From NCBI GenBank assembly GCA_046296435.1, contig JBKBLI010000100.1:1-6423 (forward strand): a stretch of 6,423 nt of DNA. The letters are read 5' to 3'. The translations under genes and the position numbers were made by a program. How positions within the stretch are numbered: the stretch's first letter is position 1; every line of letters starts with the position of its first letter. A model generated the notes under the pieces. It ran no database searches. It had not been told where the DNA came from and worked only from the letters and a program-made list of their open reading frames with translations. The stretch comes from M3007 sp046296435. Lineage in GTDB: Bacteria; Bacteroidota; Bacteroidia; Chitinophagales; Saprospiraceae. This document shows, piece by piece, positions 1-5,927 of this stretch.

Positions 1-53
1 TGGTGCAAGCGGCTGTCTCCTGAGTTTTCCGAAGGATTAGCTTTGTTACCCTG

Positions 54-93
54 CGGGCTTGCGCCAAGCAACAAGAGGATTGGCGCAAGCCCG
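54..93 (-). terminator. Strong inverted repeat 3' of nuoN, possible transcription terminator or mRNA 3'-end hairpin
   Basis: The arms at 54-67 and 80-93 are perfectly complementary over 14 base pairs (arm CGGGCTTGCGCCAA in plus-strand reading), with a 12-base loop. The structure starts 14 bases after the nuoN stop, where an operon-end hairpin would be expected. In the nuoN mRNA sense it is followed by CAGGGTAACAAAGC, with no U-tract, so it does not meet the classical intrinsic terminator pattern. On the plus strand the following bases (TTTCGCTTCGG) are also weak. It could instead stabilise the 3' end of the mRNA, or be a dispersed palindromic repeat. The inverted repeat is certain; the role is inferred. 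Confidence 0.5.
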
Positions 94-107
94 TTTCGCT
101 TCGGCGC

Positions 108-1508
108 TCACACGAGCAGTCCATACACCAATCCCGGCGCTACCATCAGCGCGATGAGCAGCAGCAGGGCGAGGGCCATGACGCGGCTTATCGAGGCTGG
201 CAGTTCGACCGGATGGCCCTCTTCGTCGGCGCGCCCGAAATACATGGCGATGATCACCTTGAAGTAGTAATAGATCGAAATCGCCGAGTTCACCACGGCC
301 AGCACCACGAGCCAAGGGTATTTCTGAAAAGCCGCTGCAAACAGGAAGTATTTTCCGAAAAAGCCCGGAAGGGGCGGAATGCCGGCCAGTGAAAGCATGG
401 CAATAGCCATGACGGCGGCGATGAGCGGTTGCGTGCGGCTCAGGTTGCGAAAGGCGTTTATGCTGCCGTCGGCGTTTGGTTCGGCCACAACGATATAGCA
501 GGCGAAGGCCGCAACCGAAGCGGCCGTATAAGTCAGCGCGTACAGCAGGATGGCGCCTGAGGCTCCGCTTTGGCCAATGGCCAAGATGCCGAGCAGCAGA
601 TAGCCCGCATGCGAAATCGACGAGTATGCCAGCATGCGCTTGAAGTCCTGCTGAAAGATGGCCGTCAGGTTGGCCAGGGTCATCGTCAGCGCGGCGATGG
701 CCGCCACGCCCGGCGCCCAGAGCTCCTCGACTCCGGCGAAAGCCGTAGAGAACAGGCGGTAAAAGGCTGCAAAACCGGCCACTTTGACCACCGTGGCCAT
801 ATAAGCCGTCACCAGATTGGGGCTACCCTGATACACGTCCGGCGCCCAAAAGTGAAAAGGCGCCGCCGACACTTTGAAGCTCATGCCAGCCAGCACGAAC
901 AAAACGCCGGGGAAGAGCAGCGCAGTATTGACGCGGCCTGAAGCAACGCTCTCAGCGATGCGCGCCATTTCGAAGCTCCCCGTGGCGCCATAGACGAAGG
1001 TCAGGCCAAAAAGCAGGATGCCCGAAGCAAAGGCGCCCATCAGAAAGTACTTCAGCGCAGCCTCGTTGCCGGCCGGATCATTGCGGCGGCTGCCGGCCAG
1101 CACGTACAGCGGAATGCTCAGTATCTCGATGCCGATGAACAGCATCACCGCGTTGGTGAACGCAAACATACAAAAAGCTCCGCACAGACTAAACAAAATC
1201 AGCCCGTAGTTGTCTCCCAGCGTCTCGTCCAACTGGCGGAATCCCCAGCCGCTCAGCCCAACGATCAATATCGCGCCGACCAAAGCAACTGCCGAAAAAC
1301 TCAACGCGTAGTCGTCGAACACCATCATGCTGGCGAATTGTGTGTTCAATCCGCCGGCATCGCCGGAGAGCAGATCGCCGAGCATGACGCCCAGAGCCGC
1401 CAATAAGCCCAGAAGTCCAATCGTTTGCAACCACGAACGGCGTTCGCGCGACAAACTCATAAACAAGATGACCAGAGCGGTCAGAAATACGATCAGTAAG
1501 CCTTTCAT
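108..1508 (-). CDS. nuoN: NADH-quinone oxidoreductase subunit N (antiporter-like proton channel)
   Basis: Proximal antiporter-like proton channel of complex I (ND2 homologue), next to NuoK and NuoM in the membrane arm. It is 466 residues long, slightly shorter than E. coli NuoN (about 485). Visible landmarks are IGIEILSIPLYVLAG with the TM5 Glu128; Lys153 in EAALKYFLMGAF; FKVSAAPFHFWAPDVYQGSP with the TM7 Lys212; VVKVAGFAAFY with the TM8 Lys242; QQDFKRMLAYSSISHAGY (Lys290, approach to TM10); and PPLPGFFGKYFLF with the TM12 Lys386. These are the expected counterparts of E. coli Glu133, Lys158, Lys217, Lys247 and Lys395. The ATG at 1506-1508 opens directly into the first helix. The 16 bases before it lack a Shine-Dalgarno, and a hairpin lies just upstream of them. 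The TGA is at 108-110. It is the last gene of the visible block, followed after 14 bases by a strong hairpin. Confidence 0.97.
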   Translation of the reverse strand: MKGLLIVFLTALVILFMSLSRERRSWLQTIGLLGLLAALGVMLGDLLSGDAGGLNTQFASMMVFDDYALSFSAVALVGAILIVGLSGWGFRQLDETLGDNYGLILFSLCGAFCMFAFTNAVMLFIGIEILSIPLYVLAGSRRNDPAGNEAALKYFLMGAFASGILLFGLTFVYGATGSFEMARIAESVASGRVNTALLFPGVLFVLAGMSFKVSAAPFHFWAPDVYQGSPNLVTAYMATVVKVAGFAAFYRLFSTAFAGVEELWAPGVAAIAALTMTLANLTAIFQQDFKRMLAYSSISHAGYLLLGILAIGQSGASGAILLYALTYTAASVAAFACYIVVAEPNADGSINAFRNLSRTQPLIAAVMAIAMLSLAGIPPLPGFFGKYFLFAAAFQKYPWLVVLAVVNSAISIYYYFKVIIAMYFGRADEEGHPVELPASISRVMALALLLLIALMVAPGLVYGLLV

Positions 1509-1524
1509 CGTGTATGATTGTGTA

Positions 1525-1549
1525 GTTGCGGCGAGCGGGTCGCCGTAAC
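1525..1549 (-). promoter_or_regulatory. Hairpin in the nuoM-nuoN intercistronic spacer
   Basis: The arms at 1525-1534 and 1540-1549 form a 10-position stem with one mismatch (A opposite C in the mRNA) and a 5-base loop. In mRNA sense the arms are GTTACGGCGA and TCGCCGCAAC around CCCGC. The stem sits in the middle of the 55-base spacer, the longest in this block, and ends 16 bases before the nuoN ATG. No T-tract follows, so termination is unlikely. An RNA processing or stability element, or an effect on nuoN translation, is possible. The structure is visible; any function is inference. Confidence 0.4.
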
Positions 1550-1563
1550 TGTTGATATCGAGT

Positions 1564-3096
1564 TTAGAATGCGTTCAGGAGCCGCTCGACGCTGGCGTCG
1601 GTCAGGCTCAGTATGGTTTGCGGGAAAAATCCGATCAGGATCACCAAGGCTGCTACCGTACCCAGTACCCACCACTCGTGGCCCTTCACATCGGCAAAAG
1701 CGGCAGTGTCGCGGCTCGCTTCGCCGAACATGCTCAGACCGTAAGCCCGCAGCATATACGCCGCGCCGAGTATGATGGTTAGTCCGGCCGCCGCGCCAAA
1801 CCAGACGTTGTAGTTCCATACGCCGTTGAGCAGGAGGAATTCGCCGGGGAATCCGTTCGTCAGCGGCACGGCCACAGCGCCCAACATGATGATCATGAAC
1901 AGCGCGGCAAAGGCCGGCGCCGATTTGGCGATGCCGCCCATTTCGGAGAGCGCGCGCGCTCCGGTGCGGCGCTCGATCAGATCCACCACGTAAAACAAGC
2001 CGACCACGTTGATCCCGTGGCTCAGCATTTGAATCATGCTGCCCTGCAGACCGGTTTTGTTCCATACCAGCACGCCGGCGGCGATTAGCCCCACGTGTGC
2101 GATCGAGGAGTAAGCGATCAAGCGCTTCAGGTCGCTTTGTTTCAGCGCAATCACGCTTGCATATACGATGCCGACCACCGCCAGCGTCAGGAATACAGGC
2201 GTCCAGGCCTCCAGAGCCTCCGAGGCGAGCGGGATCATCCAGCGGGCCGCGCCATACACGCCCATCTTGAGCATAATACCGGCCAGCAACATCGTACCGC
2301 CCGTCGGCGCAGAAACATAGGTGTCTGGTTGCCAGGTATGAAAGGGGAATACCGGCATCTTGACGGCAAACGCCAGGAAAAAACCCAGCATCACCCACCA
2401 GGCCGTCGAAGGATCGAGCTGCGCGGCAACGAGCGCTTCCCAGCCGAAGCTATGCGGGGCCGGAGTCTTGAAATAAACCGCTAACAAAGCCACCAGCATA
2501 AATAGCGAACCGACAAACGTATAGATGAAAAACTTGAGCGTCACCCGCACCCTATTATCGCCCCCCCAGATTGCGCAAATAAAGTAGATCGGAATCAGCG
2601 CCATCTCATAGAAGATGTAAAACAGCAGCCCGTCCAGCGCCATAAATACCCCGTTGAGCGCCGCCAACATCAGCATCGCCAAGCCGTAATAGCGCGCTTC
2701 AAAATCGCGCGAAAAGCCGCTCAACACAATCAGCGGCGCCAGAAGGTTGGTCAACAACAACATCAGCAGGCTAATGCCATCGTAACCCAGGCTAAACCTG
2801 ATGCCTGCCTGCGCGATCCAAGGTATATCTGTGACGTATTGGTAGGCGCCGGAATTTGCGTAGGCGCCTATCGCCATGAACGACAAGATCAGGTTGGCTA
2901 TCGTAGCGGCTAAGGCTATCTGGCGCGATTGCGCGGGGCGCAACAGCAGCAACAAGGCCGANNNNNNNNNNNNNNNNNNNNNNNNNNNNNNNNNNNNNNN
3001 NNNNNNNNNNNNNNNNNNNNNNNNNNNNNNNNNNNNNNNNNNNNNNNNNNNNNNNNNNGATACGGCAAGCGGTATGAGTATCAATAAAAGCGACAT
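1564..3096 (-). CDS. nuoM: NADH-quinone oxidoreductase subunit M (interrupted by an assembly gap)
   Basis: Middle antiporter-like proton channel of complex I (ND4 homologue). As drawn it is 510 residues, including 33 unknown residues from the N run; skipping the gap gives 477. Both flanks lie in the same frame. Using gap-included numbering, the TM5 glutamate is Glu164 (FYEMALIPIYF), the TM7 lysine is Lys246 (FAVKMPVFPFHTWQPD), the TM8 lysine is Lys277 (AGIMLKMGVYG), and the TM12 glutamate is Glu419 (TNGFPGEFLL). These match E. coli Glu144, Lys234, Lys265 and Glu407. QSDLKRLIAYSSIAHVG (about 320-336) is the usual conserved segment of TM10 and its approach. The N-terminus (MSLLLILIPLAV) and the sequence after the gap (SALLLLLRPAQ) read as one continuous first helix, so the gap is probably spurious. 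The leader is A-rich (GAAAAAACGAAAAAG), with no Shine-Dalgarno. It is 31 bases after nuoL and 55 bases before nuoN. Confidence 0.97.
   Translation of the reverse strand: MSLLLILIPLAVXXXXXXXXXXXXXXXXXXXXXXXXXXXXXXXXXSALLLLLRPAQSRQIALAATIANLILSFMAIGAYANSGAYQYVTDIPWIAQAGIRFSLGYDGISLLMLLLTNLLAPLIVLSGFSRDFEARYYGLAMLMLAALNGVFMALDGLLFYIFYEMALIPIYFICAIWGGDNRVRVTLKFFIYTFVGSLFMLVALLAVYFKTPAPHSFGWEALVAAQLDPSTAWWVMLGFFLAFAVKMPVFPFHTWQPDTYVSAPTGGTMLLAGIMLKMGVYGAARWMIPLASEALEAWTPVFLTLAVVGIVYASVIALKQSDLKRLIAYSSIAHVGLIAAGVLVWNKTGLQGSMIQMLSHGINVVGLFYVVDLIERRTGARALSEMGGIAKSAPAFAALFMIIMLGAVAVPLTNGFPGEFLLLNGVWNYNVWFGAAAGLTIILGAAYMLRAYGLSMFGEASRDTAAFADVKGHEWWVLGTVAALVILIGFFPQTILSLTDASVERLLNAF
2962..3058. other. 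Assembly gap (97 Ns) inside nuoM
   Basis: A run of 97 unresolved bases interrupts nuoM just after codon 12. It is not a round default size such as 50 or 100, so it may be an estimate made by a scaffolder. The two sides end and resume in the same nuoM frame. In mRNA sense the left flank ends GCCGTATC and the right flank resumes TCGGCC. The shared TC would let the two sides join in frame with a 2-base overlap. The content cannot be read; no feature inside it is claimed. Confidence 0.98.
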
Positions 3097-3111
3097 GCGA
3101 TCGTCTTTTTC

Positions 3112-3127
3112 GTTTTTTCAAAAAAAA
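3112..3127 (-). repeat. 16-nt T/A-tract repeat, copy 1 (nuoL-nuoM spacer)
   Basis: In mRNA sense this is TTTTTTTTGAAAAAAC, starting directly after the nuoL TAA stop. It is identical over 16 bases to the tract in the nuoJ-nuoK spacer. It flows into GAAAAAGACGATCGC before the nuoM ATG, giving an A-rich, Shine-Dalgarno-less leader. The T-run followed by an A-run could act as a weak pause site or as part of an A-rich translation leader. Low complexity makes chance or convergent origin possible. Confidence 0.6.
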
Positions 3128-5014
3128 TTAAGCGAACAGGCACATGAGCAGCAGCAGGATCCCGGCCGTCATCCCGAGCAAGTAGTACTCGATATTGCCG
3201 TTTTGTAAGCGGCGGAAAAATGCGCCCACACGCCGCACCCCGGCCCCGACGCCATTCACGGCGCCGTCGATGCCCCACACGTCCACGTAGTAGTGAAATA
3301 TGCGCGACAGGCTCTCCAATGGCTTTACGATGATCCGGTCGTACAGTTCGTCCACATAAAACTTATTGGCCAGCACCCGCGTCAGTCCCGTTTGGGCCTC
3401 ATCGGACACGGGCAGATTTTCTTTTTTGCCATAAACTACGTACAAGTACCCCAGTATGGCCACCGCCGCAGCCGTCGTTACGCCCATCAGGGTCCACTCG
3501 GTACTTGCGTCGAGGGCTATTTCGACCGGCGGAATCACGCCCGAGAGCCAGCCGCTCAACCACTGATCAGACCCCAAGTGTAGGAAATGCGGCAGATTGA
3601 GCAGCCCGCCCAACACCGACAGCACAGCCAGAACAACCAGCGGGGCGGTCATCACCGGCGGGCTTTCGTGCAGGTGACTCCTTTGCGCGGCTGTGCCCCT
3701 GAACTCGCCCATGAAGGTCACGTAGAGCAGTCGCGCCATATACACCGCCGTAATCATTGCGCTGCCAACGGCCAGCATCCACCAGATGGGTCCGCCGTTG
3801 GCATAAGCAAAAGCAAGGATCTCATCTTTCGAGAAAAAGCCGGAAAGCAACGGAAATCCTGCGATTGCCAACGTGCCGATCAGAAAAACGCGGTACGTGA
3901 TCGGAAGCGCCCGGCGCAGTCCGCCCATGTTGCGGATATCCTGCTCGCCGCCCATGGCGTGGATCACGCTACCCGCGCCCAGGAAGAGCAGGGCTTTGAA
4001 AAAAGCGTGCGTCGTCACGTGAAAGATCGCCGCCGTATAAGCCCCCATGCCCAGCGCCAGAAACATCAAGCCCAACTGCGATACCGTAGAGTAGGCCAGC
4101 ACCTTCTTGATATCGTTCTGACGCAGACCGATCAAAGCCGCGAAAATACTCGTCGCCAGGCCTACTGCGGCCACAATCTGAAGCGCGTCGGGCGAGAGGG
4201 CGTACAGCCCGTTGCAGCGCGCCACCAAGTAAATTCCCGCCGTCACCATGGTGGCCGCGTGAATCAGGGCCGACACCGGCGTCGGGCCGGCCATAGCGTC
4301 AGGCAGCCAAGTATATAGCGGTATTTGCGCGCTCTTTCCGATGGCGCCCACGAACAACAGCAGGCAAATGGCCGTCGCTACGCCCGCCTCTATGCGCATC
4401 GTGGGCAAGGATCCAAACACATCGGCGTAAGCAACGCTGCCAAATGTGCGATAAATCAGAAAAATCCCCAACAAAAGCCCCAAATCGCCGATCCGGTTCA
4501 TGATGAAGGCTTTGCGGGCTGCTTTGCCGTATTCGCGGTTCTCGTACCAAAAGCCGATCAGTAGGTACGAACACAAGCCCACGCCCTCCCAACCGAAAAA
4601 CAGCATCAGGAAATTGTCGCCCATCACGAGCAGCAGCATGGCAAATATGAACAGATTCAGATATGCAAAAAACTTCCAGAATCCGTCGTCGTCGTGCATG
4701 TATCCGATCGAATATACGTGGATCAGAAAACCTACGCCCGTCACGATCAGCATCATCCACACCGAAAGGGCGTCCACCAAAAAGCCGAAAGAAACATTCA
4801 GCCCCTCAACGGCCATAAAGCGATACAACTCGCTGGAGATAGCGCCTTCCGTCGCCACGGCATTGAATGCGCCGACGCTCAGCAAGAAAGCGCCCAGCAG
4901 CGTACCCGAGCCAATTAGTCCTACCGCGCTCTTGGATAGCCGGCGGCCCATCAGACCGTTGATCGCAAAGCCGATAAACGGCAAAAAAGGAATAAGTGGA
5001 ATCAATGACTTCAT
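3128..5014 (-). CDS. nuoL: NADH-quinone oxidoreductase subunit L (antiporter-like proton channel)
   Basis: Distal antiporter-like subunit of complex I (ND5 homologue). It is 628 residues long, a normal size. In order: N-terminal helices; FFGWEGVGLCSYLLIGFW with the TM5 Glu143; GKSAQIPLYTWLPDAM with Lys227 in TM7; SALIHAATMVTAG with His252 in TM8; THAFFKALLF with His336 and Lys340; and SGFFSKDEIL with Lys396/Asp397 in TM12. These correspond to E. coli Glu144, Lys229, His254, the TM11 His/Lys and Lys399/Asp400. After TM15 (about 507-528) comes FYVDELYD (552-559), the start of the amphipathic lateral helix that runs along NuoM and NuoN. A final anchor helix follows at about 608-627. The ATG at 5012-5014 lies 9 bases after the nuoK stop. 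The TAA at 3128-3130 is followed at once in the mRNA by eight T residues. No frameshift or missing catalytic residue is seen. Confidence 0.98.
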   Translation of the reverse strand: MKSLIPLIPFLPFIGFAINGLMGRRLSKSAVGLIGSGTLLGAFLLSVGAFNAVATEGAISSELYRFMAVEGLNVSFGFLVDALSVWMMLIVTGVGFLIHVYSIGYMHDDDGFWKFFAYLNLFIFAMLLLVMGDNFLMLFFGWEGVGLCSYLLIGFWYENREYGKAARKAFIMNRIGDLGLLLGIFLIYRTFGSVAYADVFGSLPTMRIEAGVATAICLLLFVGAIGKSAQIPLYTWLPDAMAGPTPVSALIHAATMVTAGIYLVARCNGLYALSPDALQIVAAVGLATSIFAALIGLRQNDIKKVLAYSTVSQLGLMFLALGMGAYTAAIFHVTTHAFFKALLFLGAGSVIHAMGGEQDIRNMGGLRRALPITYRVFLIGTLAIAGFPLLSGFFSKDEILAFAYANGGPIWWMLAVGSAMITAVYMARLLYVTFMGEFRGTAAQRSHLHESPPVMTAPLVVLAVLSVLGGLLNLPHFLHLGSDQWLSGWLSGVIPPVEIALDASTEWTLMGVTTAAAVAILGYLYVVYGKKENLPVSDEAQTGLTRVLANKFYVDELYDRIIVKPLESLSRIFHYYVDVWGIDGAVNGVGAGVRRVGAFFRRLQNGNIEYYLLGMTAGILLLLMCLFA

Positions 5015-5023
5015 GGCCCCGGA

Positions 5024-5344
5024 TCAGTTTTTGAGGTTGTCTAATAGCGATATATCCGTTGACTTGGTATTCCGATAGATCATCACCAGAATACCCAGCC
5101 CCACCGCCGCTTCAGCGGCTGCGACCAGCATGATAAAGAACACCATGATCTGTCCGGAAGCATCCGACAAATAGGTCGAAAAAGCCGCCAGAAGTAGGTT
5201 GACAGCATTGAGCATCAATTCGACGCACATCAGCACGATGATCGCGTTGCGGCGGGTCAGCACCCCGAATACGCCAATGGCAAACAGCGCTGTGCAGAGC
5301 CACACATAGTATTCAATAGGGATCAGGCGTATGGTTTCCAACAT
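5024..5344 (-). CDS. nuoK: NADH-quinone oxidoreductase subunit K
   Basis: Three-helix membrane subunit of complex I (ND4L homologue) that carries two glutamates of the central proton/charge axis. From the ATG at 5344 the product is 106 residues, close to the family norm of about 100-105. Key residues are Glu42 in the segment LMCVELMLNAVNL (TM2) and Glu78 in LVAAAEAAVGLGI (TM3). Their spacing of 36 equals that of E. coli Glu36/Glu72. The TRRNAIIVLM stretch between TM1 and TM2 is also typical. A longer reading from a TTG at 5366-5368 would add eight residues (M-K-K-H-V-C-Q-D). I reject it because that TTG sits inside a T/A homopolymer spacer, and because family members start close to the IPIEYYVWL helix. 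The leader has no Shine-Dalgarno. The TGA stop at 5024-5026 is only 9 bases before the nuoL ATG, which suggests translational coupling. Confidence 0.96.
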   Translation of the reverse strand: MLETIRLIPIEYYVWLCTALFAIGVFGVLTRRNAIIVLMCVELMLNAVNLLLAAFSTYLSDASGQIMVFFIMLVAAAEAAVGLGILVMIYRNTKSTDISLLDNLKN

Positions 5345-5358
5345 GTCTTGACAAACGT

Positions 5359-5374
5359 GTTTTTTCAAAAAAAA
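5359..5374 (-). repeat. 16-nt T/A-tract repeat, copy 2 (nuoJ-nuoK spacer)
   Basis: This has the same 16 bases as the copy at 3112-3127. The T-run here extends to ten residues (positions 5367-5376) before GAAAAAAC. It lies 5 bases after the nuoJ TGA and upstream of the preferred nuoK ATG at 5344. The TTG made by the end of the T-run and the following G is in frame with nuoK and would mimic a start codon. The ten-base homopolymer is prone to replication, sequencing or polymerase slippage. Confidence 0.6.
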
Positions 5375-5381
5375 AATAAAA

Positions 5382-5882
5382 TCACAGGCGCAAATCGCGC
5401 TTGCCCACCAGCACGGCCCCTACCATAGCGGCCAAAAACAAAATACCGGCGATCTCAAACGGAAGTACAAAATCCGTGAACAACACCCGCCCCAGATTCT
5501 CCACCAATCCAACGCCCGGATTGGAATTGGCAGGCGTCTCTATCGTGACGGCGCCTTTCATGGCGCCGACCAAAGTCACCAGCATCAATCCCGAGGCTAC
5601 CACGCCGCCCACCTTCCAGAATACCGACTTCTGCGGCTCGGTGTCCTGGTTGAGATTGAGCATCATGAGCACAAAGAGGAACAACACCATGATGGCCCCC
5701 GAATAAACAATCAGGTGCACGATGGCCAGAAATTGTGCATTGAGCAGCACATACTGCGCCGCCAATATAAAAAAGGTGAAGATCAGGTACAGCACGCTGT
5801 GCACCGGATTGCGCGTCAGCACCACCATAAGCGCCGAAGCAATCGAGAGCAAGGCCAAAGCCAGAAAAATATAGAGTACCAT
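5382..5882 (-). CDS. nuoJ: NADH-quinone oxidoreductase subunit J
   Basis: Small integral membrane subunit of complex I (ND6 homologue) at the junction between the quinone-binding module and the proton pumps. The protein has 166 residues and about five hydrophobic segments. The diagnostic third helix, with VYSGAIMVLFLFVLMMLN at about residues 59-76, is the conserved region that forms a pi-bulge and rearranges during turnover in known complex I structures. TM1 is followed by the family's RNPVHSVLYL loop (about 24-33). The C-terminus ends in a helix followed by the basic stretch GKRDLRL. The length is slightly below E. coli NuoJ (about 184), as is common outside proteobacteria. The ATG at 5880-5882 starts right at the first hydrophobic helix. 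Its leader, ATTAACAAACGC, is A-rich with no Shine-Dalgarno. It lies 45 bases after nuoI and 37 bases before the preferred nuoK ATG. Identity rests on the TM3 motif together with gene order. Confidence 0.96.
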   Translation of the reverse strand: MVLYIFLALALLSIASALMVVLTRNPVHSVLYLIFTFFILAAQYVLLNAQFLAIVHLIVYSGAIMVLFLFVLMMLNLNQDTEPQKSVFWKVGGVVASGLMLVTLVGAMKGAVTIETPANSNPGVGLVENLGRVLFTDFVLPFEIAGILFLAAMVGAVLVGKRDLRL

Positions 5883-5927
5883 GCGTTTGTTAATAGTCAG
5901 TTTAGGCGAAAAAATAGGGGCGCGGGA

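Noticed and set aside
1..53. Possible tRNA 3' end on the minus strand, because the sequence ends in CACCA at position 1
   Set aside because: There is no T-arm consensus (GGTTCRA) or acceptor stem partner in the preceding bases, so the CCA is coincidental. No gene is supported in 1-53.
43..267. Plus-strand open frame of 74 codons spanning the hairpin and the nuoN 3' end
   Set aside because: It overlaps the nuoN C-terminus and the inverted repeat and has no recognisable protein features. A convergent overlapping gene is not supported.
1505..2398. Minus-strand open frame of 297 codons
   Set aside because: It is a shifted frame inside nuoM. It is Arg-rich with no family resemblance, while nuoM in the other frame has all conserved motifs.
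2792..3208. Open frames on both strands running through the N gap
   Set aside because: Their continuity depends on unknown bases. Only the nuoM frame has supported protein on both sides.
3587..4318. Plus-strand open frame of 243 codons
   Set aside because: It is fully antisense to nuoL. The product is rich in Arg, His and Gln with no recognisable domain, as expected from reading the complement of a membrane protein gene.
4500..5078. Plus-strand open frame of 192 codons
   Set aside because: It is antisense to nuoL and runs on into nuoK. The composition is Ser/Pro/Lys-rich with no domain, and no leader or promoter is seen.
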